Shown here piece by piece: positions 1 through 9,187 of a stretch of DNA of 63,653 nucleotides (position 1 is its first letter; each line of letters opens with the position of its first letter). This DNA comes from Pseudolysinimonas_A sp947085045 (GTDB lineage: Bacteria > Actinomycetota > Actinomycetes > Actinomycetales > Microbacteriaceae). The translations under genes and the position numbers were made by a program. The stretch lies in assembly GCA_947085045.1 (NCBI GenBank), contig CAMTUU010000012.1, positions 1-63,653 on the forward strand, given 5' to 3'. A model generated the notes under the pieces. That model searched no databases and had not been told where the DNA came from. It was given only the letters and a program-made list of their open reading frames with translations.

Positions 1-12
1 CTCTTCCGATCT
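1..12. other. Illumina adapter remnant at the left contig end
   Basis: The first 12 bases CTCTTCCGATCT are exactly the 3' end of the Illumina TruSeq read-1 adapter. They are not genomic. The gene reading leftwards off the contig therefore ends here artificially. Confidence 0.95.
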
Positions 13-377
13 CGGCCGGCGAGGCCGCTCAGCGCCCCGCGCGGCGGCGGGGCCGCAGCCGGGGCGGGTGGGGCGACGACGGCGCTCGACGCGGCGATGA
101 TGGCGACGAGCTCGGCGAGGCGTGCGTCAATGCGGCTGATCCCCTCGTCCATGCGCTTCGCGACCTCGCCCTCGAAGCGGCGCACCTGTCGCTCGACGAG
201 GTGCAGATAGTAGGTGCGGAGGTCGTCGGCCACGCCACGGTTGCGCAGGCGGTCGACGAGGCCCGCGCGCCGCAGGCGACAGCGCTCCCCCCACCGCACG
301 TGCTCCTGCGGGATGCGGACGACGACGGCGAAGTCGCCGGAGCCGATGCGGTCGTCGCGGGTCGGGATTCTGAACAT
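13..377 (-). CDS. Hypothetical protein, 3' end cut by the contig end
   Basis: An ATG at 377 is preceded by a strong AGGAGGA site. The frame stays open for about 121 codons to the adapter, so the C-terminus is missing. The visible protein begins MFRIPTRDDRIGSGDF, has an Arg/Glu-rich predicted helix at about residues 55-95 (amphipathic, coiled-coil-like) and then an Ala/Pro-rich linker. I do not recognise the family. It follows the small zinc-ribbon gene at 417-560 by 39 nt on the same strand, so the two probably form one unit. Such short proteins often sit in mobile or phage-derived segments, but nothing here proves that. Confidence 0.6.
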
Positions 378-416
378 GAGTCCTCCTGGGCCGGGGTCGG
401 GTCGTCAGCGGTCGAG

Positions 417-560
417 TCAGTTGCCGGTCCCGCAGTGCGGGCAGGTCACGGTCACGCCGTTCCACGAGCGCTTGCCCCAGAACGCGCGCTTGCACACCCG
501 GCAGGCGTGCGGTTCGGTGTATTCGCCGGTACGGCTGGACGAAGCGGTCACAGTGGCCAT
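417..560 (-). CDS. 47-residue zinc-ribbon-like protein of unknown function
   Basis: The ATG at 560 has a GGAGAG site just upstream. The product is 47 residues with two CxxC knuckles (C20-x2-C23 and C40-x2-C43) separated by about 16 residues, which is the spacing of a small zinc ribbon. No catalytic residues are evident. It lies immediately upstream of the truncated gene at 13-377 and is divergent from the BASS transporter. A small nucleic-acid- or protein-binding role is plausible by analogy with other zinc ribbons. The exact family is not recognised. Confidence 0.6.
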   Translation of the reverse strand: MATVTASSSRTGEYTEPHACRVCKRAFWGKRSWNGVTVTCPHCGTGN

Positions 561-652
561 GTCATCTCTCCTTCGCGACCGGAGCGTCCGGGCGCATCGA
601 TGACACCGATCCCGCTCTAGCCCCCGCGGTCCTGATCCGTCACGATGTGGTC

Positions 653-1534
653 ATGTCAGCGTTGACAACCATCGGACTTCCGGTCGCCCTCGGCATCATC
701 ATGTTCGGGCTCGGCCTCTCGCTCATCCCCGCGGACTTCGCCCGGGTCGGGAAGCATCCGAAGGCGGTGCTCGTCGCGCTGGCCTGCCAGCTGCTCGTGC
801 TGCCCGCGATCTGTTTCGGCCTCGTCGTGCTGTTCCAGCTGTCGCCCGTGCTCGCGGTAGGCATGATCTTGCTCGCGGCGGCCCCCGGTGGCACGACCGC
901 GAACCTCTACTCGCACCTCTTCCGCGGGGATGTCGCGCTCAACGTGACCCTCACGGCGATCAACTCGGTCGTGGCGCTGTTCACGCTGCCGCTGCTGACG
1001 AACTTCGCGATCTCGGTGTTCCTGCCCGATTCGGCCGGCCTCGGCATCCAGTTCAGCAAGGCGGTCGAGGTGTTCCTGATCGTGCTCGTGCCGGTGCTGC
1101 TCGGGATGCTCGTCCGCCGCCTCGCGCCGCGCTTCGCGGATCGGATGGACACGCCCGTCCGCATCGCGTCGATGATCATCCTCGCGATCGTCATCGTCGG
1201 AGCCCTCATCGCCAACCGCGAGCTGTTCTTCAGCAACCTCGGCAGCCTCGCGGCGATCACGATCCTGTTCTGCGCTCTCTCGTTGACGGTCGGCTTCTTC
1301 GTGCCCCGGCTGTTCCGGGTCGAGCCGCGGCAGGCGGTCGCCTCGTCGTTCGAGGTCGGCATCCACAACGCCACCCTCGCGATCGTGATCGCCCAGTCGG
1401 TGCTGGGGAACGAGGAGATGTCGCTGCCGGCCGCGGTCTACGGCGTGCTGATGTTCTTCGTCGCGCTCGCGTTCGGCTTCCTCGTGCGCCGCGTCGTCCC
1501 CGCGAGTTCGGCGAAGGAACCCGCGGCCGGGTGA
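653..1534 (+). CDS. Bile acid:sodium symporter (BASS) family transporter
   Basis: The product has about 293 residues with nine to ten hydrophobic segments, close to the usual BASS length. It carries the family's LAAAPGGTTANLYSHL-type stretch after TM3 and EVGIHNATLAIVIA near TM8, the crossed-helix regions that bind sodium and an organic anion in this family. Bacterial homologues carry bile acids, pantoate or other organic acids, and the substrate here cannot be deduced. A GTG at 647 in frame is an alternative start; the ATG at 653 is preferred because it begins directly at the hydrophobic protein. No strong ribosome site is visible. It stands alone between the zinc-ribbon pair and the defence region. 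Confidence 0.85.
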   Translation: MSALTTIGLPVALGIIMFGLGLSLIPADFARVGKHPKAVLVALACQLLVLPAICFGLVVLFQLSPVLAVGMILLAAAPGGTTANLYSHLFRGDVALNVTLTAINSVVALFTLPLLTNFAISVFLPDSAGLGIQFSKAVEVFLIVLVPVLLGMLVRRLAPRFADRMDTPVRIASMIILAIVIVGALIANRELFFSNLGSLAAITILFCALSLTVGFFVPRLFRVEPRQAVASSFEVGIHNATLAIVIAQSVLGNEEMSLPAAVYGVLMFFVALAFGFLVRRVVPASSAKEPAAG

Positions 1535-1597
1535 CCTTGCGTAGTACCTGGCGCGACTGTGTGCACCACCAGACGAGTCCAGACGCGGGTTTCAGGA

Positions 1598-2848
1598 ATG
1601 TTCGCGAGCTGGGAGGCTCGACAAGTGCCGCACGGACGTCCCGATCCCATCCCCTTCTACGCGGACCGCTTTCCCGAGCGGGAGGCCGCAGCGTTGGCGG
1701 CTGTCAGCGTCATTGACAACGCCGTCCTTGACTCGACGACAGTGACCGCGTTGGTCGACTCGATCATGGATGACCACGCGGCATCCCCGGTCCTCCCAAT
1801 CTGGGACGAGCTGCACTTTACGACGCACGACCAGCCGCCCGCGGAGCCTGGCGGAAGCCCTCGAGTACAACTGACATTCGTCCTCCCCTGCCGCGGAGCC
1901 GCAATGCTTTTCTTCTCGTCCGAGCCGCAGGTCGTCTCTAGTGGCCAGGGCGGGGGAGGAAGCCCCGACTACCTCCTCAACTACTCAATGGAGTTCTCGC
2001 TGGCGGGTCAGCCTGATCAGGAGTCCTTCACCTCAGCGATCGGGACGACGCGTGATGCCTGGCTCAGTTCTTTGCGCGCAGCCATCGACCGGGTGAATGT
2101 CAAAATCGAAGACCATCGAAGTCGACTGAGGGATGAGGTGGAGCAATTAGTTCGGCAGCGACACTCACTGCGGGCTCTTATTACGGGCGCGGCGTCGAGC
2201 CTGGACATCCCCCTCGACCGACGCCGCAGTGCCCACATCCCGATTCCAATCGCGCCGCAAGCGCTCGACCTCAACACCGTTGAATCAGCGGCTGCGGCTG
2301 GGCGCGATGAACACGGGCTCGCCGCGGACATCGCTGACGCCCTGGTTGAGCAGATATACGCCTTCTCGCTTGCGCTAGAACGCTCCCCGTCTACCTCCAA
2401 CCGTCTTATCGGTGAAGACGAGGAGTCGATCCGAGACGTCCTCCTGTTTGTTCTCAACGCCAACTGGAAAGGGACGGCAATGGCCGAGACCTTTCTCGGC
2501 GAGGGCAAGACCGACATCCTCCTACGCTGGCGCGACCGTGACGCGTTCATCGGTGAATGCAAGATCTGGCGAGGCGAGAAGTACTTCACGGAGGGGCTCA
2601 GTCAGCTGCTGGATCGATATACAGTCTGGCGCGCAACTCGCATCGCGATGGTTATCTTCTTCCGTGACTCCCGTGCGGTCACGGATCTCCTCGACAAGGC
2701 TTACGCAAGCGTCCAAGCTCACGAAAGGTATGTGGGCGAGACCTCCACGTCTTCTGCTGGTCTTCGATCCTTCACGATGCGGGCCCAGTCCGATCAGAAG
2801 CAGATGATTACGCTGACTGTGGTGCCAGTGGTCATCCCTCGTCCATAA
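1598..2848 (+). CDS. Unrecognised protein with C-terminal PD-(D/E)XK nuclease-like motif
   Basis: The likely start is the ATG at 1598; in-frame GTGs at 1559 and 1625 are alternatives. The product is about 416 residues. The N-terminal 150 residues are unfamiliar, and residues around 155-200 form charged helices. The C-terminal third holds an acidic helix (GEDEESIRDVLL), then GKTDILL with Asp, then FIGECKIWRGEK about 14 residues later, and further on a YTVWRATRIAMVIFF strand. The D...ExK arrangement is that of PD-(D/E)XK nucleases. Base composition is more AT-rich than in the surrounding core genes. It converges on the EamA gene and lies beside a type I R-M operon, so a defence role is a reasonable inference. 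The family name is not known to me. Confidence 0.7.
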   Translation: MFASWEARQVPHGRPDPIPFYADRFPEREAAALAAVSVIDNAVLDSTTVTALVDSIMDDHAASPVLPIWDELHFTTHDQPPAEPGGSPRVQLTFVLPCRGAAMLFFSSEPQVVSSGQGGGGSPDYLLNYSMEFSLAGQPDQESFTSAIGTTRDAWLSSLRAAIDRVNVKIEDHRSRLRDEVEQLVRQRHSLRALITGAASSLDIPLDRRRSAHIPIPIAPQALDLNTVESAAAAGRDEHGLAADIADALVEQIYAFSLALERSPSTSNRLIGEDEESIRDVLLFVLNANWKGTAMAETFLGEGKTDILLRWRDRDAFIGECKIWRGEKYFTEGLSQLLDRYTVWRATRIAMVIFFRDSRAVTDLLDKAYASVQAHERYVGETSTSSAGLRSFTMRAQSDQKQMITLTVVPVVIPRP

Positions 2849-2865
2849 GGGGACCGACCATCCCC
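2849..2865. terminator. Short hairpin between convergent genes
   Basis: GGGGA and TCCCC pair around a 7-nt loop directly after the nuclease-like gene's stop and before the stop of the convergent EamA gene. It has no T-tract. It may act as a weak bidirectional terminator. Confidence 0.35.
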
Positions 2866-2869
2866 GCCG

Positions 2870-3766
2870 CTACGACGGTGTGATCTCGCCGGCGGGCGGC
2901 AGCAGCGCACGTCGCCGATTGGCCGCCCGCACCGCGCCCATCGACGCGACGACGACGAGGGCGATCGCGAGCAGGTCCCAGACCTCGAGCGCCTGACGGA
3001 GCACGACGAATCCGGCCGCAGCGGCGAGCGCGGGCGCGAGGCTCATCAGGATCGCGAACGCGTCGGCGGGCAGTCGGCGCAGGGCGAGCAGCTCGAGCCC
3101 GTAGGGGATCGCCGACGACAGCACGGCGACACCGAGACCGAAGAGCAGCACGCGAGGATCGAGGAACGCCCCGCCCGATGTCGCGATCCCGAATGGCAGC
3201 ACGCCGAGCCCGCCGATGGCCGCCGCGATGGCCAGCCCGTCGAGGCGCGCCCACCGCCGGCCGGTGCGCGCGGACAGCAGGATGTAGCCGACCCAGAGCA
3301 CCCCCGCGCTCGCGGCGAACAGCATCCCGAGCGGATCGAGGTGGTCGAACCCACCGCGTCCGAGCAGCGCGACGCCGGCGAGAGCGAGCGCCGCCCAGAG
3401 CCAGGCCGACGCGCGGCGGGCGACGACGACCGAGAGCACGAGCGGACCGAGGTACTCGATCGTGACCGTCGGCCCGAGTGGCAGGCGGTCGAGGGCGAGG
3501 TAGAAGACGGCGTTCATGCCGCCGAGCACCGCCCCGAAGGCGAGCACCGTGAGCCAGTCCGCGCGGGTGCGGCCGCGGAGCCGGGGGCGGAAGATCGCGA
3601 GCAGCAGCACCGCCGAGAACACCAGGCGGAGGGTGACGGTCCCGATGGGGCCCGCTGACGGGAAGAGCAGCACCGCGACGCCCGCGCCGACCTCTTGGCA
3701 GATCAGCCCGAGCACCACGAGCCCCGAGGCGGTGGCCGTCCCGCCGAGGCGGTCCGTGGCGCTCAC
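2870..3766 (-). CDS. EamA (DMT) family transporter, RhtA-like
   Basis: The product has 298 residues with about ten hydrophobic segments arranged as two repeated EamA halves, the classical length and topology of the drug/metabolite transporter superfamily. The stretch NAVFYLALDRLPLGPTVTIE is typical of RhtA-type amino-acid or metabolite exporters. The start is GTG at 3766, only 13 nt after the hsdR stop, so it is probably co-transcribed as the last gene of the R-M operon. There is no obvious functional link to restriction. It is either a passenger in the island or the resident gene next to which the island inserted. The substrate is unknown. Confidence 0.85.
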   Translation of the reverse strand: MSATDRLGGTATASGLVVLGLICQEVGAGVAVLLFPSAGPIGTVTLRLVFSAVLLLAIFRPRLRGRTRADWLTVLAFGAVLGGMNAVFYLALDRLPLGPTVTIEYLGPLVLSVVVARRASAWLWAALALAGVALLGRGGFDHLDPLGMLFAASAGVLWVGYILLSARTGRRWARLDGLAIAAAIGGLGVLPFGIATSGGAFLDPRVLLFGLGVAVLSSAIPYGLELLALRRLPADAFAILMSLAPALAAAAGFVVLRQALEVWDLLAIALVVVASMGAVRAANRRRALLPPAGEITPS

Positions 3767-3779
3767 GCGGTGGCAGGCG

Positions 3780-6700
3780 TCATCCGGCGACCGCCCCGCG
3801 TTCGGCTTCGTCGCGTGTCTTCTCGTAGAGCCCCATCGCCAGCAGCACTTTCACGAACGGACCGAAGCTCTCCATCTGCAGCAGCGCCTTGATGGCGTCG
3901 TTGTGCCCGATGCCGGCCGCGTAGACCATGTCTTCGAGTTCGGCGACGATGGTCGGCGAACTCTCGAAGTCGACTGACGTGTTGGCCATCGCCTCGGCCT
4001 GGATCTTCTCGTTCTCGACCACGTGCCGCATGATCGTCTCGGTCACGCTGACACCGTCGACTTCGCTGATGCCCGTGCCGGAGAACAGGTCGTTGATCTT
4101 GTCGATGACGTCCTGCAGCAGCCCGTACTTCACCTCCTGCGGCTGACCGGAGCCGGCCTCGGTGATTCCGGCGAGTTCGCCCGACGCCCCGGCGGTGAGC
4201 CCGAGGCTCTGAGCGTCGAGTTTGCGCAAGCGATAGTGGGTCAGCACGATCTCGTCGGTGTTGATGACGCGCGGGTCGGCATCCTGTCGCTCGATCACGC
4301 GGCGGTAAACGCGCAGGAAGATCGCCCACTTCTCGATGTCGCTGTCGCCGTAATCGAGGATCTGCGAGAGGAAGTCATAGGCGCGCACGAACGCGTTGAC
4401 GGTGCTGCGGAACTCTTCGAGCCGCGCAAGCTCGAGGTCGTCGGCCGCGCCCGTGGCGTCGTTCCAGCGCGTCCAGAAGAGGTCGCGGGATGCCTTGATA
4501 TGCGAGTAGAGAGCGTTGTGGCTGGTCTTCTCCAGCCAGGCCTTCACGATCCCGTCGACGTCGTGGGTGTCGATGATGTTCATGGCGCGCAGTTTGCCGA
4601 GCATCATGTGGATGATGTTCGGGTCCGACGGCTGCGTCAGCTCGGCATCCTCGTAGTAGGTCTGGAACGCGGCGAGAATGTCGGCCGGGTCGTTGACGAA
4701 GTCGAGGATGTAGGTGTTCTCCTTGCCCGGAATCACTCGGTTCAGGCGAGAGAGCGTCTGCACGGCGGTGATGCCGGAGAGCTTCTTGTCGACGTACATC
4801 CCCACGAGCAGCGGCTGGTCGAACCCGGTCTGGAACTTGTTGGCGACGATCATCACCTGGTACTCGTCGCCGGCGAACGCTGCATCGAGTGCGCGGCCTT
4901 TCAGTCCCGGGTTGAGCGAGGTCTCGGTGAACTCGTCGGGTCCGGACTCGGGATCGATGACGCTGCCTGAGAAGGCGACGAGCGCGCCGAGCTGCCCGTC
5001 GAGCTTGTGCTCCTTCAGGTATGCGTCGATCGCGAGCTTGTAGCGCACGGCCTCTTTGCGCGACCCGGTGACGACCATGGCCTTGGCTCGCCCGCCCAGT
5101 TCGGTGCGCACGTTGGCGCGGAAGTGCTCGACGATCACGGCGACCTTCTGCGCGATGTTCGTCGGGTGAAGCCTCACCCAGCGCATCAGTTCGCTGCTCG
5201 CCTTCGAGGTGTCGACTTCGACCTCCGCGCCGCCCGACGCGTGCGCGATCGAGAAGGCGAGGTCGTACGGCAGGTAGTTCTTGAGCACGTCCAGGATGAA
5301 GCCCTCCTGGATGGCCTGTTTCATCGAGTAGAGGTCGAACTCCTTCTTCACCCCCGCCTCGTCGTCGCGCCCGAACAGTTCGACCGTCTTGCCTTTTGGG
5401 GTCGCGGTGAACGCGACGAACGACACGGTGCCGACGCCGACCTTGCGGGCCATGACATCCGCGAGCACGTCTTCGACGTCGACGCTCTGCTCCGCGTCGT
5501 CGGGCGCGGCGCCGACGGTCAGCACCTGCTTGAGGGATGCCGCCGCTTCGCCGCTCTGCGAGGAGTGCGCTTCGTCGGCGATGACCGCGTACCTGCGGCC
5601 GGCGAGCCCGGCGTTCTGCTCGATCTCGGTGAGCGCGTGCGGGAAGGTCTGCAGGGTGACGCCGATGATCTGACGCCCCGCGAGGAGCGCTTTGGCCAGC
5701 TGCTTCGACTTCGACGAATCGCCACCGCGGGTGATCGGCTCGAACACCCCGCTGGTGGTCTCGAGCTGTTCGACGGCGCGCTGCAGTTGCCCGTCGAGCA
5801 CCTGCCGGTCGGAGACGACGATGATTCCGTCGAAGACCTTCCCGCCGTCGGCATCGTGCAGTTGCGCGAGGCGATGGGCGGTCCAGGCGATCGAGTCGGT
5901 CTTGCCCGAACCCGCGGAATGCTGGATGAGGTAGTTGCGTCCGGCGCCTTCCTCGCGCACCGCGCGCTCGATCTTCGTGACCGCGCGCCACTGGTGGTAG
6001 CGCGGGAAGCGCAGCGATCGGGCGTAGGTCTTCTTGCCGTCGATCGGGTCGGTCTTCTCTTCGAACCGGTAGTGCAGGAAGCGGCCGACGATGTCGAGCC
6101 AGGTTTCGCGTTCGAGGATCTCCTGCCAGAAGTACGCGGTCGGGCTCGACCCCGGCATCGCGGCGTTGCCCGAGCCGTTGTCTCTACCCCGATTGAACGG
6201 CAGGAACCGGGTGTTCGCTCCGTCGAGCTTCGTCGTCATGTGCACCTCTTCGTTGGTCACGACGAAATGCACGAGCGCCCCGCGGCCGAAGGAGAGCAGG
6301 GGCTCCCCGTTGGGGCGACGGTCGGTCGCGTACTGCTTGAGTCCCGCCTGGAGGTTCTGGGTGAGGTCGGTCTTGAGTTCGACGGTGGCGACCGGGATGC
6401 CGTTGACGAACAGCGCGAGGTCGAGGCGGTTGCCGTTCTTCGTGGAGTACTCGACCTGACGCATCACGCGCAGCCGGTTCTGCCCGAAGCGCTTGAGCGT
6501 GGTCGCATTCAGCGTCGACGCCGGCCGCGCCTGGAACAGCGAGAACTTCGCATTGAGCACCCCGACCGTGGCCTTGAGCGCGTTGAGCGTGCCGCCGGCG
6601 TTCATCGGATCGGTCGCCAGCACCTGCACGATGCGGTCGAGGATCTGCTTGCGCCCTTGCGCCTGCGACGTCTCGGTCGCGCCCGGCTTCACGAGCTTCT

Positions 6701-6863
6701 CCAGCTGCTCCGGCTGGGTGTCCTGCAGCCAGGCGAAAACGTCCTCGGGGAAGAGCGCCCGCTCGCGGTCGTAATCGAGGTCGTCGGGGGAGTACTCCCA
6801 GCCGTGCGCGGCGAGGTATTCGCAGAGCTCGGTTTCGAACGCATCCTCGTGCTGGATCGCCAT
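3780..6863 (-). CDS. hsdR: Type I restriction enzyme R subunit
   Basis: The product is 1027 residues, a normal HsdR size, from the ATG at 6863 with GAGAGG upstream. The N-terminal nuclease domain shows D148, ELKT (E162-K164) and Q172-x5-Y178, the PD-(D/E)XK plus QxxxY signature. The helicase motor shows Walker A HSAGSGKT (315-322), DEAH (430-433) and a TAT motif near 488. HsdR provides ATP-driven translocation and DNA cleavage in the R2M2S complex. It begins 10 nt after the HEPN gene, separated from hsdM/hsdS by the MNT-HEPN pair. An in-frame extension upstream of 6863 exists but is the shadow of the HEPN gene. All catalytic motifs look intact. Confidence 0.95.
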   Translation of the reverse strand: MAIQHEDAFETELCEYLAAHGWEYSPDDLDYDRERALFPEDVFAWLQDTQPEQLEKLVKPGATETSQAQGRKQILDRIVQVLATDPMNAGGTLNALKATVGVLNAKFSLFQARPASTLNATTLKRFGQNRLRVMRQVEYSTKNGNRLDLALFVNGIPVATVELKTDLTQNLQAGLKQYATDRRPNGEPLLSFGRGALVHFVVTNEEVHMTTKLDGANTRFLPFNRGRDNGSGNAAMPGSSPTAYFWQEILERETWLDIVGRFLHYRFEEKTDPIDGKKTYARSLRFPRYHQWRAVTKIERAVREEGAGRNYLIQHSAGSGKTDSIAWTAHRLAQLHDADGGKVFDGIIVVSDRQVLDGQLQRAVEQLETTSGVFEPITRGGDSSKSKQLAKALLAGRQIIGVTLQTFPHALTEIEQNAGLAGRRYAVIADEAHSSQSGEAAASLKQVLTVGAAPDDAEQSVDVEDVLADVMARKVGVGTVSFVAFTATPKGKTVELFGRDDEAGVKKEFDLYSMKQAIQEGFILDVLKNYLPYDLAFSIAHASGGAEVEVDTSKASSELMRWVRLHPTNIAQKVAVIVEHFRANVRTELGGRAKAMVVTGSRKEAVRYKLAIDAYLKEHKLDGQLGALVAFSGSVIDPESGPDEFTETSLNPGLKGRALDAAFAGDEYQVMIVANKFQTGFDQPLLVGMYVDKKLSGITAVQTLSRLNRVIPGKENTYILDFVNDPADILAAFQTYYEDAELTQPSDPNIIHMMLGKLRAMNIIDTHDVDGIVKAWLEKTSHNALYSHIKASRDLFWTRWNDATGAADDLELARLEEFRSTVNAFVRAYDFLSQILDYGDSDIEKWAIFLRVYRRVIERQDADPRVINTDEIVLTHYRLRKLDAQSLGLTAGASGELAGITEAGSGQPQEVKYGLLQDVIDKINDLFSGTGISEVDGVSVTETIMRHVVENEKIQAEAMANTSVDFESSPTIVAELEDMVYAAGIGHNDAIKALLQMESFGPFVKVLLAMGLYEKTRDEAERGAVAG

Positions 6864-6873
6864 CGTGCCTCTC

Positions 6874-7284
6874 TCAGGTCGCCATCGTCGACGCGGCGGC
6901 GTCGACCAGCCGCCGCGCGTGAAGAACAAGCCGTGCCGCGTCGGCATGAGTCGGCAGACGGTCGCCGTACGACTGGGCCGACTTCGACGCGAGCAGGGTG
7001 TCGAGGTGCTTGGCGGTCGACGCGTTGGTCGCCACCCGGAGGGCTTCGACGGCGTCGCGGTGAGACTCCGACGCCATCTTGTAGCCCAGCACGTGCCCGC
7101 AGATCGCATCGCTCGCCGCGATTCCCGCGCTGACCGCGATCTCGGCAGCATGCTTCCACTCGTGCGGGCTGCTGCCGCCGAGCTGCAGGTCGGCCGAAAC
7201 CAGACGCGTCTGCGCATCTCGGAATCGGATGCGCACCGCGGCAGCATCCATCGGCTGCCGGCGCGGGCTGAGACGCGGGCTCAT
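6874..7284 (-). CDS. HEPN-domain protein, probable toxin of an MNT-HEPN pair
   Basis: The product is 136 residues and all-helical. AAEIAVSAGIAASDAICGHVLGYK followed by SHRDAVEALR and a late AQSYGDRLPTHADAARL segment resembles actinobacterial HEPN proteins that pair with nucleotidyltransferases. A canonical RNase motif R-x4-6-H is not clear; R109-x3-H113 is the nearest. The ATG overlaps the upstream nucleotidyltransferase stop by 4 nt (ATGA), so the two are translationally coupled. In characterised MNT-HEPN systems the HEPN is an RNA-targeting toxin and the MNT AMPylates it. Whether this HEPN is catalytically active is open. Its position inside a type I R-M operon is the unusual point. Confidence 0.75.
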   Translation of the reverse strand: MSPRLSPRRQPMDAAAVRIRFRDAQTRLVSADLQLGGSSPHEWKHAAEIAVSAGIAASDAICGHVLGYKMASESHRDAVEALRVATNASTAKHLDTLLASKSAQSYGDRLPTHADAARLVLHARRLVDAAASTMAT

Positions 7285-7904
7285 GCGTCGGCCCGTGTCG
7301 TGGGGGAGATCGGGGCACCGTGAACCAGGATGCCGTCAGCCAGCGCATTGCCGATGAACATGTCGCCGTCTGCCACCCGTCGCTTGAGGTCGTCGTGCTC
7401 GAGCGAGAAGATCTGCGCTTCGTTGCCGGTGGTCCGTCGGACGTGGGCGCCGAGCTGGTAGTCGAAGTCGGCGCGCGACTCCGGGTCGATTCCATCGGGG
7501 TAGACCACGAGGATGTCGACGTCGGACTCGAGAGTCGACTCGCGGCGGGCGACCGATCCGTAGACGATCACGGTCAGGCCGAGTTCGTCGGGCAGCTCTT
7601 CTTCGCAGAACGTCGCGATTCCCTCGAACACGCGCGAGCGAGCGGCCAGGGCGGCGTCGATGACGGGCCAGAGCGCGTGGTGGCGGTTGATGCGATACAT
7701 GATCGCGGGCGGATGCGGCTCCGCGGTCACCAGTCCTACGTCGACGAAACCGGTGAGCGCGCGGTGCACGCTCGACGTCGAGCCGACCCCGGCGAGCGCA
7801 TGCACCTGCCGGCCCGAGAATCCCGCATCGGCGCGGGCGAGAACGCGCAGAACCGCAGCTTCGACGAGGCTCGTCAGCCCCTCGAGCGGCTCACTCAGGT
7901 TCAT
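7281..7904 (-). CDS. wHTH-nucleotidyltransferase (MNT) antitoxin-like protein
   Basis: The product is 207 residues. The N-terminal 75 residues form a winged-helix-like domain (AAVLRVLARADAGFSGRQ ... GSTSSVHRALTGFVDVGLV), and the rest is a minimal nucleotidyltransferase with GS(116-117)-x10-D128-x-D130, the complete metal-binding signature. It lies 42 nt downstream of hsdS and overlaps the HEPN gene by 4 nt. MNT partners of HEPN toxins add AMP to the toxin. The fused DNA-binding domain suggests it also autoregulates. There is no ribosome site; TATCGT lies 3 nt before the ATG and could be part of an internal promoter. I infer an antitoxin role from the pair, not from the sequence alone. Confidence 0.82.
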   Translation of the reverse strand: MNLSEPLEGLTSLVEAAVLRVLARADAGFSGRQVHALAGVGSTSSVHRALTGFVDVGLVTAEPHPPAIMYRINRHHALWPVIDAALAARSRVFEGIATFCEEELPDELGLTVIVYGSVARRESTLESDVDILVVYPDGIDPESRADFDYQLGAHVRRTTGNEAQIFSLEHDDLKRRVADGDMFIGNALADGILVHGAPISPTTRADA

Positions 7905-7946
7905 GTGACGATACTGGCACGAATGTCCCGGATGTGGAACGGTGGG

Positions 7947-9187
7947 TCAGGCCGCGCCGCGCACGTCGATCTTGCCCGTCACCGCTGCCGAGATCAGCGC
8001 CGCCCGTCGCTCCCGTGACAGCGCGATCGCCTCGCGAGCGTCCGCGATCGCCGCGTCGATCTCATCGGCTGCGTCCCTGACGCCTTCCACGATGTCGCGC
8101 TGGGTTTGAGGATCGGGGAGCGGAATCGAAATGTCGCGGAGCGCCTCCCAATAAAGCCGCCATTGCGATGGTCGAATCCCCACGCTCCTCACCGCGTACT
8201 CGCCGACCATGCGCGGAGATCGCAAATATGCGTGCGCGTACTCGCTGCTGAGGGCATTAGAGACGGGACGGAGCACCTCGTAATCAGGGCTCACGATTCC
8301 TTTGTGCTGGGAAACGCCGAGGGAACCCTGCCATGCCTTCATCTTGTTGACCACAAGGTAGCCCGGGCGAACTACTAAGTATCGAGATACATCGTCGGGC
8401 GTCTTGTTGAAGTTGTCAGCTCGCGATGACTTCAGGATCACGCCGTAGTCCCGGTACACCGACAGCACTTCGGAGCCTGCGCTGTCGTCTTCCCTCGACT
8501 GCGCAAACAAGAACCTGAGCCGAACGCGCTCAAACCCCTCTGCCCTTGCCATCGCCGCTTCCTGAGCCGCTCCGCGCCGCTCAGTGAGCAACTCGATGAG
8601 TTCCTCACTGTCCGCGATGAACGCGTCAATCTCGGCGGTCTCCCGGTCTAGGAAGGTTGCTATCGCGGCTTGCTCCTGGGGCGGTGGCATAGGGATCTGA
8701 ATCGAGGAGATGTGCTCGAGGTTCAACCCGTCGCGCAGATCCCCTCCCGCCATTCCGCGAATCGACTGATAGTTCGCCTCGAGCCAGAGATGTACGTAGC
8801 GGTAGTCAGCCAATCGCGGGTCTACCGAGACGGCAGCCAACGACTGGTTGAAGGTGCTGCTGAACTCGAGGCGAGCGGACATACCCTTTGTACGACCCTG
8901 ACCCGCGAGCGCCACGAGCACGCAGCCGTGATGCGCCCATCGGGTGCTGCTCGTCGCGGCTTGGGTGATGAACTCAGACGGAAGGGTGATCACGCGGTCG
9001 TTCACGGAGCCGGAGTTCAACCACGGGATGGTGCCTTCGGCCCAGTAGCTGGGGTTCGCCCGGTCCGGAGTGCCGCCGGCGTATATTGCGGCGATTCGAC
9101 GTAGACGGGTTTCTCGCCAATGCTCGGGCAACTCTGGCGCCCAGTCGACTCCGCTCTTCTTGTAGTCCGGGTACGGCTTGAGCAGGG

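Noticed and set aside
5007..7133. A 708-codon open frame on the plus strand opposite hsdR
   Set aside because: Antisense shadow caused by high GC; the composition is Arg/Val/Gly-rich without domains, while hsdR has intact motifs.
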